From Chryseobacterium sp. MYb7 (lineage in GTDB: Bacteria; Bacteroidota; Bacteroidia; Flavobacteriales; Weeksellaceae): DNA of 64,000 bases. A model generated the notes under the pieces. The model did no database searches and was not told where the DNA came from. It worked only from the letters and a program-made list of their open reading frames with translations. The position numbers were made by a program, and so were the translations under genes. Position 1 is the stretch's first letter; the number at the start of each line of letters is the position of its first letter. The stretch spans positions 155,692 to 219,691 of the forward strand of contig NZ_PCOU01000005.1 in the NCBI RefSeq assembly GCF_002979455.1, written 5' to 3'. This document shows positions 9,787 through 19,000 of the stretch, piece after piece.

Positions 9787-9890
9787 TTCTAAAGTTTTTT
9801 TAGAAAAAAATTTTTTCTCCTGATTATACACCGTGAAGAAAAGTCTTTAAAATTCTGCATTGTTACATTCTCAATGAAAAAGAGAATCTG

Positions 9891-10652
9891 CTAAAATAAA
9901 TTGGCTGGTTTATTAAACAAAGCATCCGGAGAATTATTGTCAATAAAATTTAGGAACGAATTTTCATCGAAATATCCGTCTTCATCAATAATTTCGGATT
10001 TCAATAATCCAATATCGCCAGGTTTTTCAATACTGATATTCTCGATGAACTTTCCTGTTTTTCCGATGATTTCATTATGAAAACTGATTAAATATCTGGA
10101 ATATATATTTCCTTCAGCCACCGTATAATGCCCGTTTTCTGCAATAAGAGAGGTCATAATACTTCCTCCTATATACGTTTCATTATCATTGCCCGAAGCT
10201 CCGAATAATACTTTGGATGTAATATTTCCGGAACAGTATAATGAACCGTTGACAATAATATTTTCAGCCTGAATATTACCTGTAACAATGAGAACAATGT
10301 AATCTTCCACAAACAGTTTTTTTGATAACTGAAGGTCACCTTCTATAAGAATTATTTTGTACCCTTCATCTTCAATGGTCACCAATTCAAGAGAAATGTT
10401 GTTTTCATTTTCTATAAGGACAATTTCGGGAGCATTATCTTCATTATTAATATGCAGAGAAGCATCTTTGATTTTTTCTGCTGTTTCATCGTCCAGCATT
10501 TCTAGAAATTCAGCAAGACTTTCTTCGTCTAAATAGCTTTCATTGAAAAAATTGTTTTCCAAGGCTTCATGAGCAATGCTATATAGATTTTCTGATTTTT
10601 CTTTGAGCTTTTTGTATAATTGATCTTTAGTAAGTTTTTGCAATTCTTTCAT
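9891..10652 (-). CDS. Hypothetical protein with a beta-helix (polymer-forming-like) middle
   Basis: 253 residues, no signal peptide. Residues 1-60 are helical and acidic (YSIAHEALENNFFNESYLDE). Residues about 85-210 form short repeating beta rungs: GYKIILIEGDLQLSKKLFV, LIVTGNIQAENIIVNGSLYC, SGNITSKVLFG, YIGGSIMTSLIAENGHYTVA, EGNIYSRYLI. This rung pattern (GNI.A..I..NGSLYC.GNI) resembles bactofilin/polymer-forming and left-handed beta-helix proteins. The role is unknown; a cytoplasmic scaffold is one possibility. It lies 125 bp upstream of the radical SAM gene on the same strand, which has its own promoter. Confidence 0.7.
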   Translation of the reverse strand: MKELQKLTKDQLYKKLKEKSENLYSIAHEALENNFFNESYLDEESLAEFLEMLDDETAEKIKDASLHINNEDNAPEIVLIENENNISLELVTIEDEGYKIILIEGDLQLSKKLFVEDYIVLIVTGNIQAENIIVNGSLYCSGNITSKVLFGASGNDNETYIGGSIMTSLIAENGHYTVAEGNIYSRYLISFHNEIIGKTGKFIENISIEKPGDIGLLKSEIIDEDGYFDENSFLNFIDNNSPDALFNKPANLF

Positions 10653-11005
10653 CGGCTTTTAAAAGTATATACATGTGTCTGTTCAGTGGAGGAAACACCT
10701 ATTAATAGACAGATGCAATATAGTCAGATAAATTTTGTTATGCCAGAAAGTAAAGGATTTATTTTGTTAAATATATTCAGACATAATATTTTTTTATCTT
10801 AATATGATATTATTTTATCAATAAACAGACTTCTACGAACTCCTGTGCAGTATTTTATTATTTTTGATACAAAAAAGAACGATGTGAAAATATTTTTTTG
10901 ATATTGATTTTTTAGAGTCATTCATCCTTAGAATGTTCAGTTTTTTTTGATATATTGTAATAATGATTTACTCAAAATCTGTATAACAAGTACATTCTAT
11001 TTACA
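10653..11005. other. AT-rich 353-bp spacer between divergent genes
   Basis: Contains the promoters of the divergent beta-rung gene and the Crp/Fnr gene. It is strongly AT-rich with long A/T runs. I see no exact TAnnTTTG box, no stable hairpin with a T-run, and no conserved short gene. Confidence 0.5.
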
Positions 11006-11593
11006 ATGTCAAAAGAAACCACTCCGCTTGTAGAATATTTTAAAAGCTATATTCCGCTTTCAAAGAAAGAAATTGAGGTTTTGAACGAACGTTTTGTTGA
11101 AAGAAGAATTAAGCGAAAACAATTTATTCTGCAAGAAAACGAGATCTGTCAGTATTATACGTTTGTGGTTTCAGGATGCTTAAAAATGTACAATATAGAC
11201 GGGAATGGGGAAGAGCATAATCTTCAGTTTGCTGCAGAAAACGATTGGATTGTGGATATAGACAGTTTTCATAATAAAAAGCCAAGTCAGCTGTATATTG
11301 CAGCTCTTGAGACTTCCATTGTACTGCAGATTGAAAAAAATGACCTTTGGTTTCTTTATACCTATTATCCCAAATTTGACAGAAACTTCAGGGTAATTAT
11401 TGAACAAAAATTTATTGAGCTCCAAAATCGGGTACTTCAAAATATAAGCTCAACGGGAGAAGAAAAGTATGAGTTTTTCCTCAAACATTATCCCCAGTTG
11501 GCAAACAGGCTTCCCAATACACAGATTGCTTCCTATTTGGGAATTACTCCCCAATTCTTAAGTAAAATCAGACAGCGAAGAATCAAAAACTGA
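11006..11593 (+). CDS. Crp/Fnr family transcriptional regulator
   Basis: 195 residues. The N-terminal cyclic-nucleotide-binding-like beta-roll (about 15-125) shows RKQFILQENEICQYYTFVVSG and CLKMYNIDGNGEEHNLQFA. The conserved cNMP-binding Arg/Glu cassette is not evident, so the effector is unclear. The C-terminal winged helix is short: RLPNTQIASYLGITPQFLSK. This architecture is common for Bacteroidota Crp-like regulators that control a neighbouring gene. The next gene downstream, an NADP-binding reductase, and the two AAACTAGTTT palindromes between them suggest local control. Confidence 0.88.
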   Translation: MSKETTPLVEYFKSYIPLSKKEIEVLNERFVERRIKRKQFILQENEICQYYTFVVSGCLKMYNIDGNGEEHNLQFAAENDWIVDIDSFHNKKPSQLYIAALETSIVLQIEKNDLWFLYTYYPKFDRNFRVIIEQKFIELQNRVLQNISSTGEEKYEFFLKHYPQLANRLPNTQIASYLGITPQFLSKIRQRRIKN

Positions 11594-11613
11594 TTATATT
11601 CATCTTCTTTATA

Positions 11614-11702
11614 AAACTAGTTTCATCATTTGTCTTACCAAATGTCAAGATGAGTTCTTAAACTAGTTTGTCATTTTCTGAATAGGTTTCCACCTAATTT
11701 TG
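11614..11702 (+). promoter_or_regulatory. Two AAACTAGTTT palindromes and a -7 box upstream of the reductase gene
   Basis: The 10-bp perfect palindrome AAACTAGTTT occurs at 11614-11623 and again at 11660-11669, centres 46 bp apart. Between them CATTTG and CAAATG form an inverted repeat. Downstream, TAATTTTG (11695-11702) fits TAnnTTTG, 30 bp before the ATG at 11732. The arrangement looks like an operator pair for a dimeric regulator, perhaps the Crp/Fnr protein just upstream. Binding is inferred. Confidence 0.5.
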
Positions 11703-11731
11703 ACATAGATAAATATTAAAAATCAAAAGAA

Positions 11732-12382
11732 ATGAAAACATTAAAAAAAGTAGCCGTTATTGGCTTAGGGAATATTGGAAAAGCAATCGCCGGTGATTTA
11801 ATTAATAACAACCATGAAGTGATTGTAGCCTCAAGAAATAATGAAGAATCAGCTGATTTTGCTCAACAGTCTAATGGTTTTGCTCAAAGTATGGATATTG
11901 ATCAGGCAATTAATACTGCAGACATTATTATTCCGGCAATATGGTTTGGTGCTTTTAAAGAATTCTTCAATGATCATGAGGAAATTCTGAAGGGAAAAAC
12001 CATTATTGATGTCTCAAATCCTATCGCTCCGGATGGAAATGGAGGATTCAAAAAGATCATTGGAGAAAAAGAATCTGCTGGAGAACTCAACAGGGCAGTG
12101 CTTCCTCAAGGTGCTAAGCTGGTAAAAGCATTTGGAACATTAGGAGCAGGAAGTCTTGCGGGTGCTTCCAACAACATTCCGGAAAAAGCAGTATTGTTTT
12201 ATGCGTCAGATGATACCTCAATAGACAAAGATGTTGAAGATGTAATTAAAAGCGCAGGATTTAATCCTTTAAAAGTAGGAGGGATTGACCAGTCGATCCG
12301 TATAGAGGTTTTTGGAGATCTGCATGAATTTGGAGCACTGGGAAAAACGGTGAATCTTTCAGAAGCTCAATCAAAATTATAG
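11732..12382 (+). CDS. NADPH-dependent F420-reductase-like / NAD(P)-binding reductase
   Basis: 216 residues. The Rossmann motif KVAVIGLGNIGKAIAGDL is followed by VIVASRNNEES, where the basic Arg after the second strand fits an NADP phosphate. IIDVSNPIAPDGNGGF and LVKAFGTLGAGSLAG are typical of NpdG/F420-dependent NADP reductase-fold proteins (COG2085). Flavobacteria generally do not make F420, so a different hydride acceptor is likely. The gene probably responds to the upstream Crp/Fnr regulator. A terminator follows. Confidence 0.85.
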   Translation: MKTLKKVAVIGLGNIGKAIAGDLINNNHEVIVASRNNEESADFAQQSNGFAQSMDIDQAINTADIIIPAIWFGAFKEFFNDHEEILKGKTIIDVSNPIAPDGNGGFKKIIGEKESAGELNRAVLPQGAKLVKAFGTLGAGSLAGASNNIPEKAVLFYASDDTSIDKDVEDVIKSAGFNPLKVGGIDQSIRIEVFGDLHEFGALGKTVNLSEAQSKL

Positions 12383-12405
12383 AAAAACACTTAACTCAAG
12401 TGATA

Positions 12406-12440
12406 CAAAAGCCGGACTTCTTTAGGAGTCGGCTTTTTTT
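12406..12440. terminator. Terminator between convergent reductase and EamA genes
   Basis: GCCGGACTTC pairs with GGAGTCGGC around TTTA with one bulge, flanked by AAAA and a T7 run. It mainly serves the plus-strand gene but can act in both directions. Confidence 0.72.
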
Positions 12441-12454
12441 GTTTTTTATATCAG

Positions 12455-13333
12455 TTAAGCATGACCTATTTTCTTTTGATCACCAATTACATTCAACGTA
12501 ACTCCAAAAAGGATTAAAGTAATCCCGATCAGCAGATTGGGAGTAAATTTTTCATGAAACATCAAAACACTGATCAATACAGCAACCACAGGTTCCAGGG
12601 CTCCTAAAATAGCCACAGGAGTAGAACCGATATATTTAATCGCAAATACCAGACACAAGCTGGAAATAACCGTAGTCAAAAATGCGAAAATAAGAAAGTT
12701 GATGAAAACCTCTGTTGAAGGAATGGCAAATGATTCATTTGCCATCAAAGCCTTGGTCATAAAGAATATTGAGGTGAAAAACATAGAATAAAACGTAAGC
12801 TTAAATCCTGAAACCTTAATATTCGATTTGTTGACAATAACCATATATAATGCATAGAACAGTGAACTGAGCATCACAATTCCCAGTCCTGCAAAATTGA
12901 TTTCCAATCCGTTTCCTTTTAAACACAAAACAATGACTCCTGCAAAAGCCAAAAGTAAAGATGCTCCGGATAATTTGGTAAGTTTCTCTTTATAAAAGAA
13001 AAGCATGATCAACGCTACAATAATTGGGTAGATAAATAAAACGGTAGAGGCAATTCCTGGGGTAAGAAAATCATAGCCTAAAAACAGAAACTCTGAAGAA
13101 AGGGCATAGCAGATTCCAAGAATAGCCAGAATTAAGGCTTCTTTTTTATTGATTTTAAAACTTTCCCTCGAATACAGCAGATATCCTCCCACCATTAAAG
13201 CTGAAAAGAAAAATCTATAAAACAGCGTAATATCCATTGAAAAGTGTGCCTGCTTCACAGGTAGAATAAAAATCGGAATCAGTCCATATGAAACAGCCGA
13301 CAGAATTCCCAGTGTGTAACCTCTAAGTTTCAT
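12455..13333 (-). CDS. EamA/DMT family membrane transporter
   Basis: 292 residues with about ten hydrophobic helices arranged as two EamA repeats, each of about 140 residues. Signs are the N-terminal LGILSAVSYGLIPIFILPV, the GIASTVLFIYPIIVALIMLF helix closing the first repeat, and the repeated STPVAILGALEPVVAVLISV in the second. The 'LEPVVAVL' motif near the C-terminus is characteristic of drug/metabolite exporters. The substrate cannot be predicted. It lies downstream of the acyltransferase gene on the same strand but is cut off from it by a strong terminator. Confidence 0.88.
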   Translation of the reverse strand: MKLRGYTLGILSAVSYGLIPIFILPVKQAHFSMDITLFYRFFFSALMVGGYLLYSRESFKINKKEALILAILGICYALSSEFLFLGYDFLTPGIASTVLFIYPIIVALIMLFFYKEKLTKLSGASLLLAFAGVIVLCLKGNGLEINFAGLGIVMLSSLFYALYMVIVNKSNIKVSGFKLTFYSMFFTSIFFMTKALMANESFAIPSTEVFINFLIFAFLTTVISSLCLVFAIKYIGSTPVAILGALEPVVAVLISVLMFHEKFTPNLLIGITLILFGVTLNVIGDQKKIGHA

Positions 13334-13354
13334 TTGCTTTTATAGGTATTAAAC

Positions 13355-13387
13355 AAAAAAGCCACTGAATCAATCAGTGGCTTTTTT
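13355..13387 (-). terminator. Terminator after the acyltransferase gene
   Basis: A 14-bp stem, AAAAAAGCCACTGA pairing with TCAGTGGCTTTTTT with a 5-nt loop. On the minus strand it follows the acyltransferase stop at 13400. Confidence 0.85.
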
Positions 13388-13399
13388 TATTTTTTAAGA

Positions 13400-14674
13400 T
13401 TAAATAGGTTTAAAACTTAATCCTTGTTCCTGCAGTAATTTTTCTTCCTGCTCCTTGTAGTAGCCACCTACTAATTTATCATGAATTGCTTCAAATGCTG
13501 CCAGAGTTTCATTAATCTCTGCATCTGTATGAGAAGCGGTAGGAATTAGTCTTAAAAGAATCATTCCCTTCGGAATGACCGGATATACCACCACAGAGGT
13601 GAAAATACCGTAATTTTCTCTTAAATCTTTCACTAATATAGTTGCTTCTACCGGAGTTCCCTGCATCATAACCGGAGTTACACAAGTATTGGTATCTCCA
13701 ATATTAAATCCTCTTTCTTTAAGTCCTCTTTGTAGTTTTTCAACATTCTCCCAAAGTTTAGCTTTGATCTCAGGTCTTGATCTCAATAGCTCTAATCTTT
13801 TTAATCCTCCGATTACCATTGGCATCGTAAGAGATTTTGCGAAGATTTGTGATCTCAGGTTGAATTTCAGATATCTGATAATTTCTTTGTCACCCGCAAG
13901 GAATGCTCCGAAACCTGCCATAGATTTAGCAAAAGTAGAGAAATACACATCAATCTGATCATTACAGTTTTGTTCTTCACCCACACCGGCACCCGTTGTA
14001 CCAAGAGTTCCGAAACCGTGAGCATCATCTACTAAAAGTCTGAATTGATATTTTGATTTAAGATCACAGATCTCTTTAATTTTTCCCTGTTGGCCTCTCA
14101 TTCCGAAAACCCCTTCTGTAATTACAAGAATACCTCCTCCTGTTTCTTCAGCTACTTTAGTTGCTCTCTGAAGGTTTTTTTCAAGACTTGCCATATCATT
14201 GTGCTTGTAGGTAAATCTTTTACCAGAATGAAGTCTTACTCCATCCACGATGCAGGCATGAGAATCCATATCATAAACAATGACATCATTTCTGCTTACC
14301 AAAGCATCAATGGTAGAAACCATTCCCTGGTAACCGAAATTCAATAAGTATGCTGATTCTTTTTTTACGAAGTCTGCCAATTCTCTTTCCAGCTGAAGGT
14401 GCTGATCTGTTTCTCCAGACATTGCTCTTGCTCCCATTGGATAGAACATTCCGTATTCTGCAGCCGCTTTTGCATCCGCTTCTATAACTTCAGGGTGATT
14501 ACACAGTCCTAAATAGTCATTGGCACTCCAGAAAATTACTTCTCTCCCCTGAAATTGCATTCTAGGGCCGATAGGTCCCTCTAATCTTGGGAAAATAAAA
14601 TAGCCTTCACCATAATCTGCAAATTGTCCAAGTGGTCCTGGATTTTCTTTTATTCTTTCAAAAATATCCAACAT
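13400..14674 (-). CDS. AOS-family PLP acyltransferase, probable cysteate/serine C-fatty-acyltransferase
   Basis: About 424 residues from ATG at 14674 (MLDIFERIKENPGPLGQF); the frame extends to a TTG at 14722, but that extension overlaps an intergenic hairpin. Alpha-oxoamine synthase features: NDYLGLCNHPEV, SGETDQHLQLERELA, NFGYQGMVSTIDAL, DSHACIVDGVRLHSG, LLVDDAHGFGTLG and the PLP lysine in STFAKSMAGFGAF. Such enzymes condense an amino acid with an acyl thioester, releasing CO2. The upstream partner is a cysteine-synthase-like gene, so the likely reaction is cysteate plus acyl thioester to 3-ketocapnine, the first committed step to sulfonolipids. Serine palmitoyltransferase or 2-amino-3-ketobutyrate ligase remain possible. 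Confidence 0.8.
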   Translation of the reverse strand: MLDIFERIKENPGPLGQFADYGEGYFIFPRLEGPIGPRMQFQGREVIFWSANDYLGLCNHPEVIEADAKAAAEYGMFYPMGARAMSGETDQHLQLERELADFVKKESAYLLNFGYQGMVSTIDALVSRNDVIVYDMDSHACIVDGVRLHSGKRFTYKHNDMASLEKNLQRATKVAEETGGGILVITEGVFGMRGQQGKIKEICDLKSKYQFRLLVDDAHGFGTLGTTGAGVGEEQNCNDQIDVYFSTFAKSMAGFGAFLAGDKEIIRYLKFNLRSQIFAKSLTMPMVIGGLKRLELLRSRPEIKAKLWENVEKLQRGLKERGFNIGDTNTCVTPVMMQGTPVEATILVKDLRENYGIFTSVVVYPVIPKGMILLRLIPTASHTDAEINETLAAFEAIHDKLVGGYYKEQEEKLLQEQGLSFKPI

Positions 14675-14696
14675 TGTATCGTAATTTTTAAGTAAA

Positions 14697-14730
14697 AAAG
14701 CCTTTTTTGTCAGAACACGCAAAAGGCTTT
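14697..14730 (-). promoter_or_regulatory. Hairpin with T-run between the synthase and acyltransferase genes
   Basis: On the minus strand AAAGCCTTTT pairs perfectly with AAAAGGCTTT over a 14-nt loop and is followed by TTTAC. It lies between the upstream stop (14756) and the acyltransferase ATG (14674). It could be a partial terminator or attenuator tuning the second gene relative to the first. Confidence 0.55.
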
Positions 14731-14755
14731 ATTTGTATCGTGATTTTATTCGTTC

Positions 14756-15793
14756 TTATTTGATAAACTCTGTTTTGAAAACTTCATCATAATTGTGAAC
14801 ACAATTATTGACAAATCCCTGCTCGGCCATCCATTTGTCACTATATACTTTAGTGATATATCTGGAACCATGATCAGGATATATTAAAACAATTAAGTCA
14901 TTTTCTGTGAGCTCATGAGATTGAGCATACTGTATCAATCCCTGCGTTACAGCTCCGGTAGTATAACCTCCCATGATGGCTTCTTTCAAAGCAATTTCAC
15001 GGGTTCTGTAGGCAGACATTTCATCATTTACCCTTACAAATTCATCTACCTTGTCGAAAAGCAGGGCAGCAGGAATAAGGTTTTTACCCATTCCCTCAAT
15101 CTGATAAGGATGTACATCTTCTTTGTGTATTTCCCCTGTCTCATGATAGCTCTTTAAGATAGAACCATCTGCATCCACACCAATGATTTTGATATCTGGA
15201 TTTTTTTCCTTCAAAAACTTAGCAGAACCGGACAGTGTACCACCAGTTCCTGTGCAGGCAAAAAGGTGAGTGATCTTACCTTCAGTCTGCTCCCAGATCT
15301 CAGGACCTGTCGTCTGATAGTGTGCATCAATATTAAGTTCGTTAAAATATTGATTGATGTAAATAGAATTAGGTGTTTCCTGAGCGATTCTTTTAGCAAC
15401 TTCATAGTATGATCTGGGATCATCCGCCGGTACATTGGCTGGGCATATATATACCGTAGCTCCCAATGCTTTCAGATAAGCAATTTTTTCAGGTTTTGTT
15501 TTATCACTTACTGCAAGAATACATTTATATCCCTTAATGATACATACCATCGCAATAGAAAACCCGGTATTACCGGAAGTAGTTTCTACAACTACAGAAT
15601 CTTCTTTTAAAAGGCCTCTTTCTTCTGCGTTTTCTATAATATGACGTGCGATTCGGTCTTTGGTGGAATGTCCAGGATTATATGATTCTAACTTGGCATA
15701 AACGGTTGCTGGAATATCTTTTGTAACAGTATTTAGCTTCACCATCGGAGTGTGTCCTATCAGGCCAAGAATATTATCGTAAACATTACTCAT
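14756..15793 (-). CDS. Cysteine synthase/CBS-fold PLP enzyme, probable cysteate synthase
   Basis: 345 residues, fold type II PLP enzyme. Visible are GLIGHTPMVKLN, the PLP lysine in NPGHSTKDRIARHI (usual: NPGGSVKDR), the substrate loop ETTSGNTGFSIAMV, the phosphate loop CTGTGGTLSGSAKFL, and the long insert PANVPADDPRSYYEVAKRIA, as in cystathionine-beta-synthase-like members. The altered PGHS lysine motif and the acyltransferase downstream fit a cysteate synthase (O-phosphoserine plus sulfite) of the capnine pathway; cysteine synthase or CBS is the alternative. A TATTTTTG box lies upstream at 15831-15824. Confidence 0.8.
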   Translation of the reverse strand: MSNVYDNILGLIGHTPMVKLNTVTKDIPATVYAKLESYNPGHSTKDRIARHIIENAEERGLLKEDSVVVETTSGNTGFSIAMVCIIKGYKCILAVSDKTKPEKIAYLKALGATVYICPANVPADDPRSYYEVAKRIAQETPNSIYINQYFNELNIDAHYQTTGPEIWEQTEGKITHLFACTGTGGTLSGSAKFLKEKNPDIKIIGVDADGSILKSYHETGEIHKEDVHPYQIEGMGKNLIPAALLFDKVDEFVRVNDEMSAYRTREIALKEAIMGGYTTGAVTQGLIQYAQSHELTENDLIVLIYPDHGSRYITKVYSDKWMAEQGFVNNCVHNYDEVFKTEFIK

Positions 15794-15823
15794 TATTTGT
15801 TATTTTCAATAAAAATCTGACTG

Positions 15824-15831
15824 CAAAAATA
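15824..15831 (-). promoter_or_regulatory. -7 box for the two-gene sulfonolipid-like unit
   Basis: TATTTTTG on the minus strand fits TAnnTTTG, 30 bp upstream of the ATG at 15793. No clear TTG -33 element is visible at the expected distance. Confidence 0.5.
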
Positions 15832-16016
15832 CAAAAAAATAAATAATTACTAAACTTTTGTTTGATTTCTAGGGCATAGTTTTGTAAAAAGTTATTTTCG
15901 TATTTACAGTTTTGACACGTCTATAATCGCAAATACTACGCCAAAATTTTTAAATTTTGTTAAAACCCGCATAAAATAAGATAAAAGCCTTATTTTCGCA
16001 TAATTGATTTAATACT

Positions 16017-19000
16017 ATGAAAAATTGGACTTTTAGGCAATGGAACACCGTTTCAGGATGGGTGATTTTCGTCATTGCGTTTTTCACGTACTTGTCCACC
16101 ATAGAACCCAATTTCAGTTTTTGGGATTGTGGCGAGTACATTTCTTCTGCAGTAAAACTTGAAGTAACGCACGCTCCCGGAGCTGCCTTATTCCAGATAG
16201 TGGGTGCCGTGGCAGCCATTTTTGCATTAGGGAAAGGCGAAAATTATTCTATCGTGATCAACGCGATGTCTGCATTGTTCAGTGCACTGACTATTTTATT
16301 TTTGTTTTGGACGATCACCCATTTTGTGAGAAGGCTTTTAAACAAAGATTTTGAAGAAATTACAAAGCATCAGGAGATTTCTATTTTATTTGCCGGAGCA
16401 GTGGGAGCACTTTGCTTTACATTCTCAGATACATTTTGGTTCTCGGCAGTAGAGGGAGAGGTTTACTCTATGGCTTCTATGTTTATTGCGCTTTTGGTCT
16501 GGTTAATCACCAAATGGGAGAATGAGTATAAAGCGGGAGACAGTGAAAGATGGATTATTCTTATTTTCTTTGTTTTAGGACTTTCTGTGGGAGTGCATAT
16601 GATGTGTATGCTGGCAATCCCTGCAGTATGTCTGGTATACTATGCAAGAAATTATAAGTTTACCTGGAAAAACTTTATCTGGGCAAACCTTATCACATTA
16701 GGGATTTTGATTATCGTTTTCAAAATTATCTTCCCTTTAATTATGACCATGTTCGGAAGACTTGAGATTTTCTTCGTAAATGGTCTTGGACTTCCTTTCC
16801 ATTCCGGAACAATTGCAGCTTTTGTTTTAATGGTAGCGATTTGCTATTTCTTACTTAAGTATGCAAGAAAAGCAAAAAGAAACATCTATCAAATGGCTGC
16901 ATTATCTGTAGTTTTCATGATGATCGGATTCTCTTGCTGGATGGTTATTCCTATCAGAGCGAATGCTAACCCACCAATGAACCTTAATGATCCGGATACG
17001 GCAATTGGTATGCTGGATTATTATAACAGAGAACAGTATGGTGACTGGCCTACCATCTACGGACAAAACTACACGGCATTCCTTGATGCTAATGGAATTG
17101 AAAAGAACGAAGACGGAAGCTTCAAAACACAAAAAACCGGGGAAATCTACGAAAAAGATGAAAAAACCGGAACCTACAGAAAGACCGGAGACCGTTTCAA
17201 TTATGTATTCAACAAGTCTCAGGTAAGCTTAATGCCGAGAATGTTTAACGAAGATAAGGATGTAATGGCGAACTATATTTCTATGTATGGTGCTCCTGAT
17301 TTTACATTCAATTATGCAAATGAAGATGTGGCAGACAATCCACAGGCAAAGCAGATCTTTGATGAACTGAGAGCTAAATATGAAGATAAATCCATTACAG
17401 CTGCAGATTACCTTAAAGTGAAACCTTATAACCTGATCAATGTTCAGAAGCCTTCACTTCTTCAGAATATGGATTATTTTATCTCTTTCCAGAACGGATA
17501 TTACTTTGTAAGATACCTGATGTGGAACTTCGTAGGAAGACAGAATGATCTTGAAGGAAATATGGAAAGCACAAAAGGAAACTGGATTTCCGGAATTCCT
17601 TTTATTGATAATGCTGTGGTAGGAAATCAGGATAAAATGCCTGCTAAATTCAAGAATGAAAGTACTGTAAAATTCTTCTTCCTTCCCTTAATTTTAGGAT
17701 TAATCGGATTCTTTTTCCAATTAAACAGAGATTTCGGAAGATTCTATGCACTACTATCTTTATTTATTTTAACAAGTGTAGGAATTGTTTTCTATACGGG
17801 GGTAAAACCTTTTGAACCGAGAGAAAGAGATTATGCAATGGTCGGTTCATTCTACGCATTTGCCATCTGGATTGGTTTAGGAGCCGGAGCTATCTTATGG
17901 TTCTTACAATCCAAAATAAAATCAAACGGAGCAAACATTGCTTTAGGAGTGGTTTTATTAGGAGTACCTTTCATGATGGGCTTCCAGAACTATAATGTTC
18001 ATGACAGAAGCAACAGATATACGGCTTACGATTATGCGTACTCTGTATTAAAATCATTACCGAAAAACGACATCCTTTTCGTTTACGGAGATAATGATAC
18101 TTACCCGGTTTGGGCTATTCAGGAGACTGAACAATTCAGAGATGATGTAAAGGTTGTAAACTTTACCCTTGCTTCAACTCCATGGAACCTTGATCAAGTA
18201 AAAAGAAGAACTTACAATGCTATGGGGATTCCTAGCCAATTGACACACGATGATTACAGAGATGGGGTAAACGACCAGATCTATATGATGAAGAAGGAAG
18301 ATTGGGAAGGTGTTTTCTCTATGTTGAAAGAACAAGGAGCTCCGGAAACAGAATTCCAGTCTTTCAGAAAATATCTGACTCAGGATTCTTTAACATTAAA
18401 ACAGGCAATTGAATTCATTAAGTTCAAATCTCCTGAAAAAGACGAATTATTGAAAATGTATTTTGGAGAAGAGAAATATGAAAAGTATAACATCCTTCCT
18501 GTTAACAAATTCATTCTTCCTGTTAATAAAGAAAATGCTTTGAAAGCAGGAATTATCAACAAAGAAGATCTTCCGAACGTAGCGAATCAAATTATGATTA
18601 CTTATAAAGGAAATACATTGTATAAGAACAACCTGATTTTGATGGATCTTTTAGCAAACTTCGACTGGAAGCGTCCGATCAACTTCTCATCAGGAGGTAT
18701 TTATGACAGTGAGAATATTTTCTATCTGAACGATTATCTTCAGTTTGACGGATTCAGTTACAGATTAATCCCTATCCAAACACCTCCGACAGCTGATGGA
18801 GATATGGGAAGAGTAGACGCTAATTCTCTTTACAACGTAGTGAAAAACTTCAGATGGGGGAATTTCAAAAACTTAAATGCTCACTTTGATGAAACTGCTA
18901 CTTCTAACATTATCAGCTATAGAATGTCAGCAAGCAGAGCTGCAGCAGCACTTGCATTAAGCGGACAGAAAGCTAAAGCAATCGAAATTCTGGATCTTGC

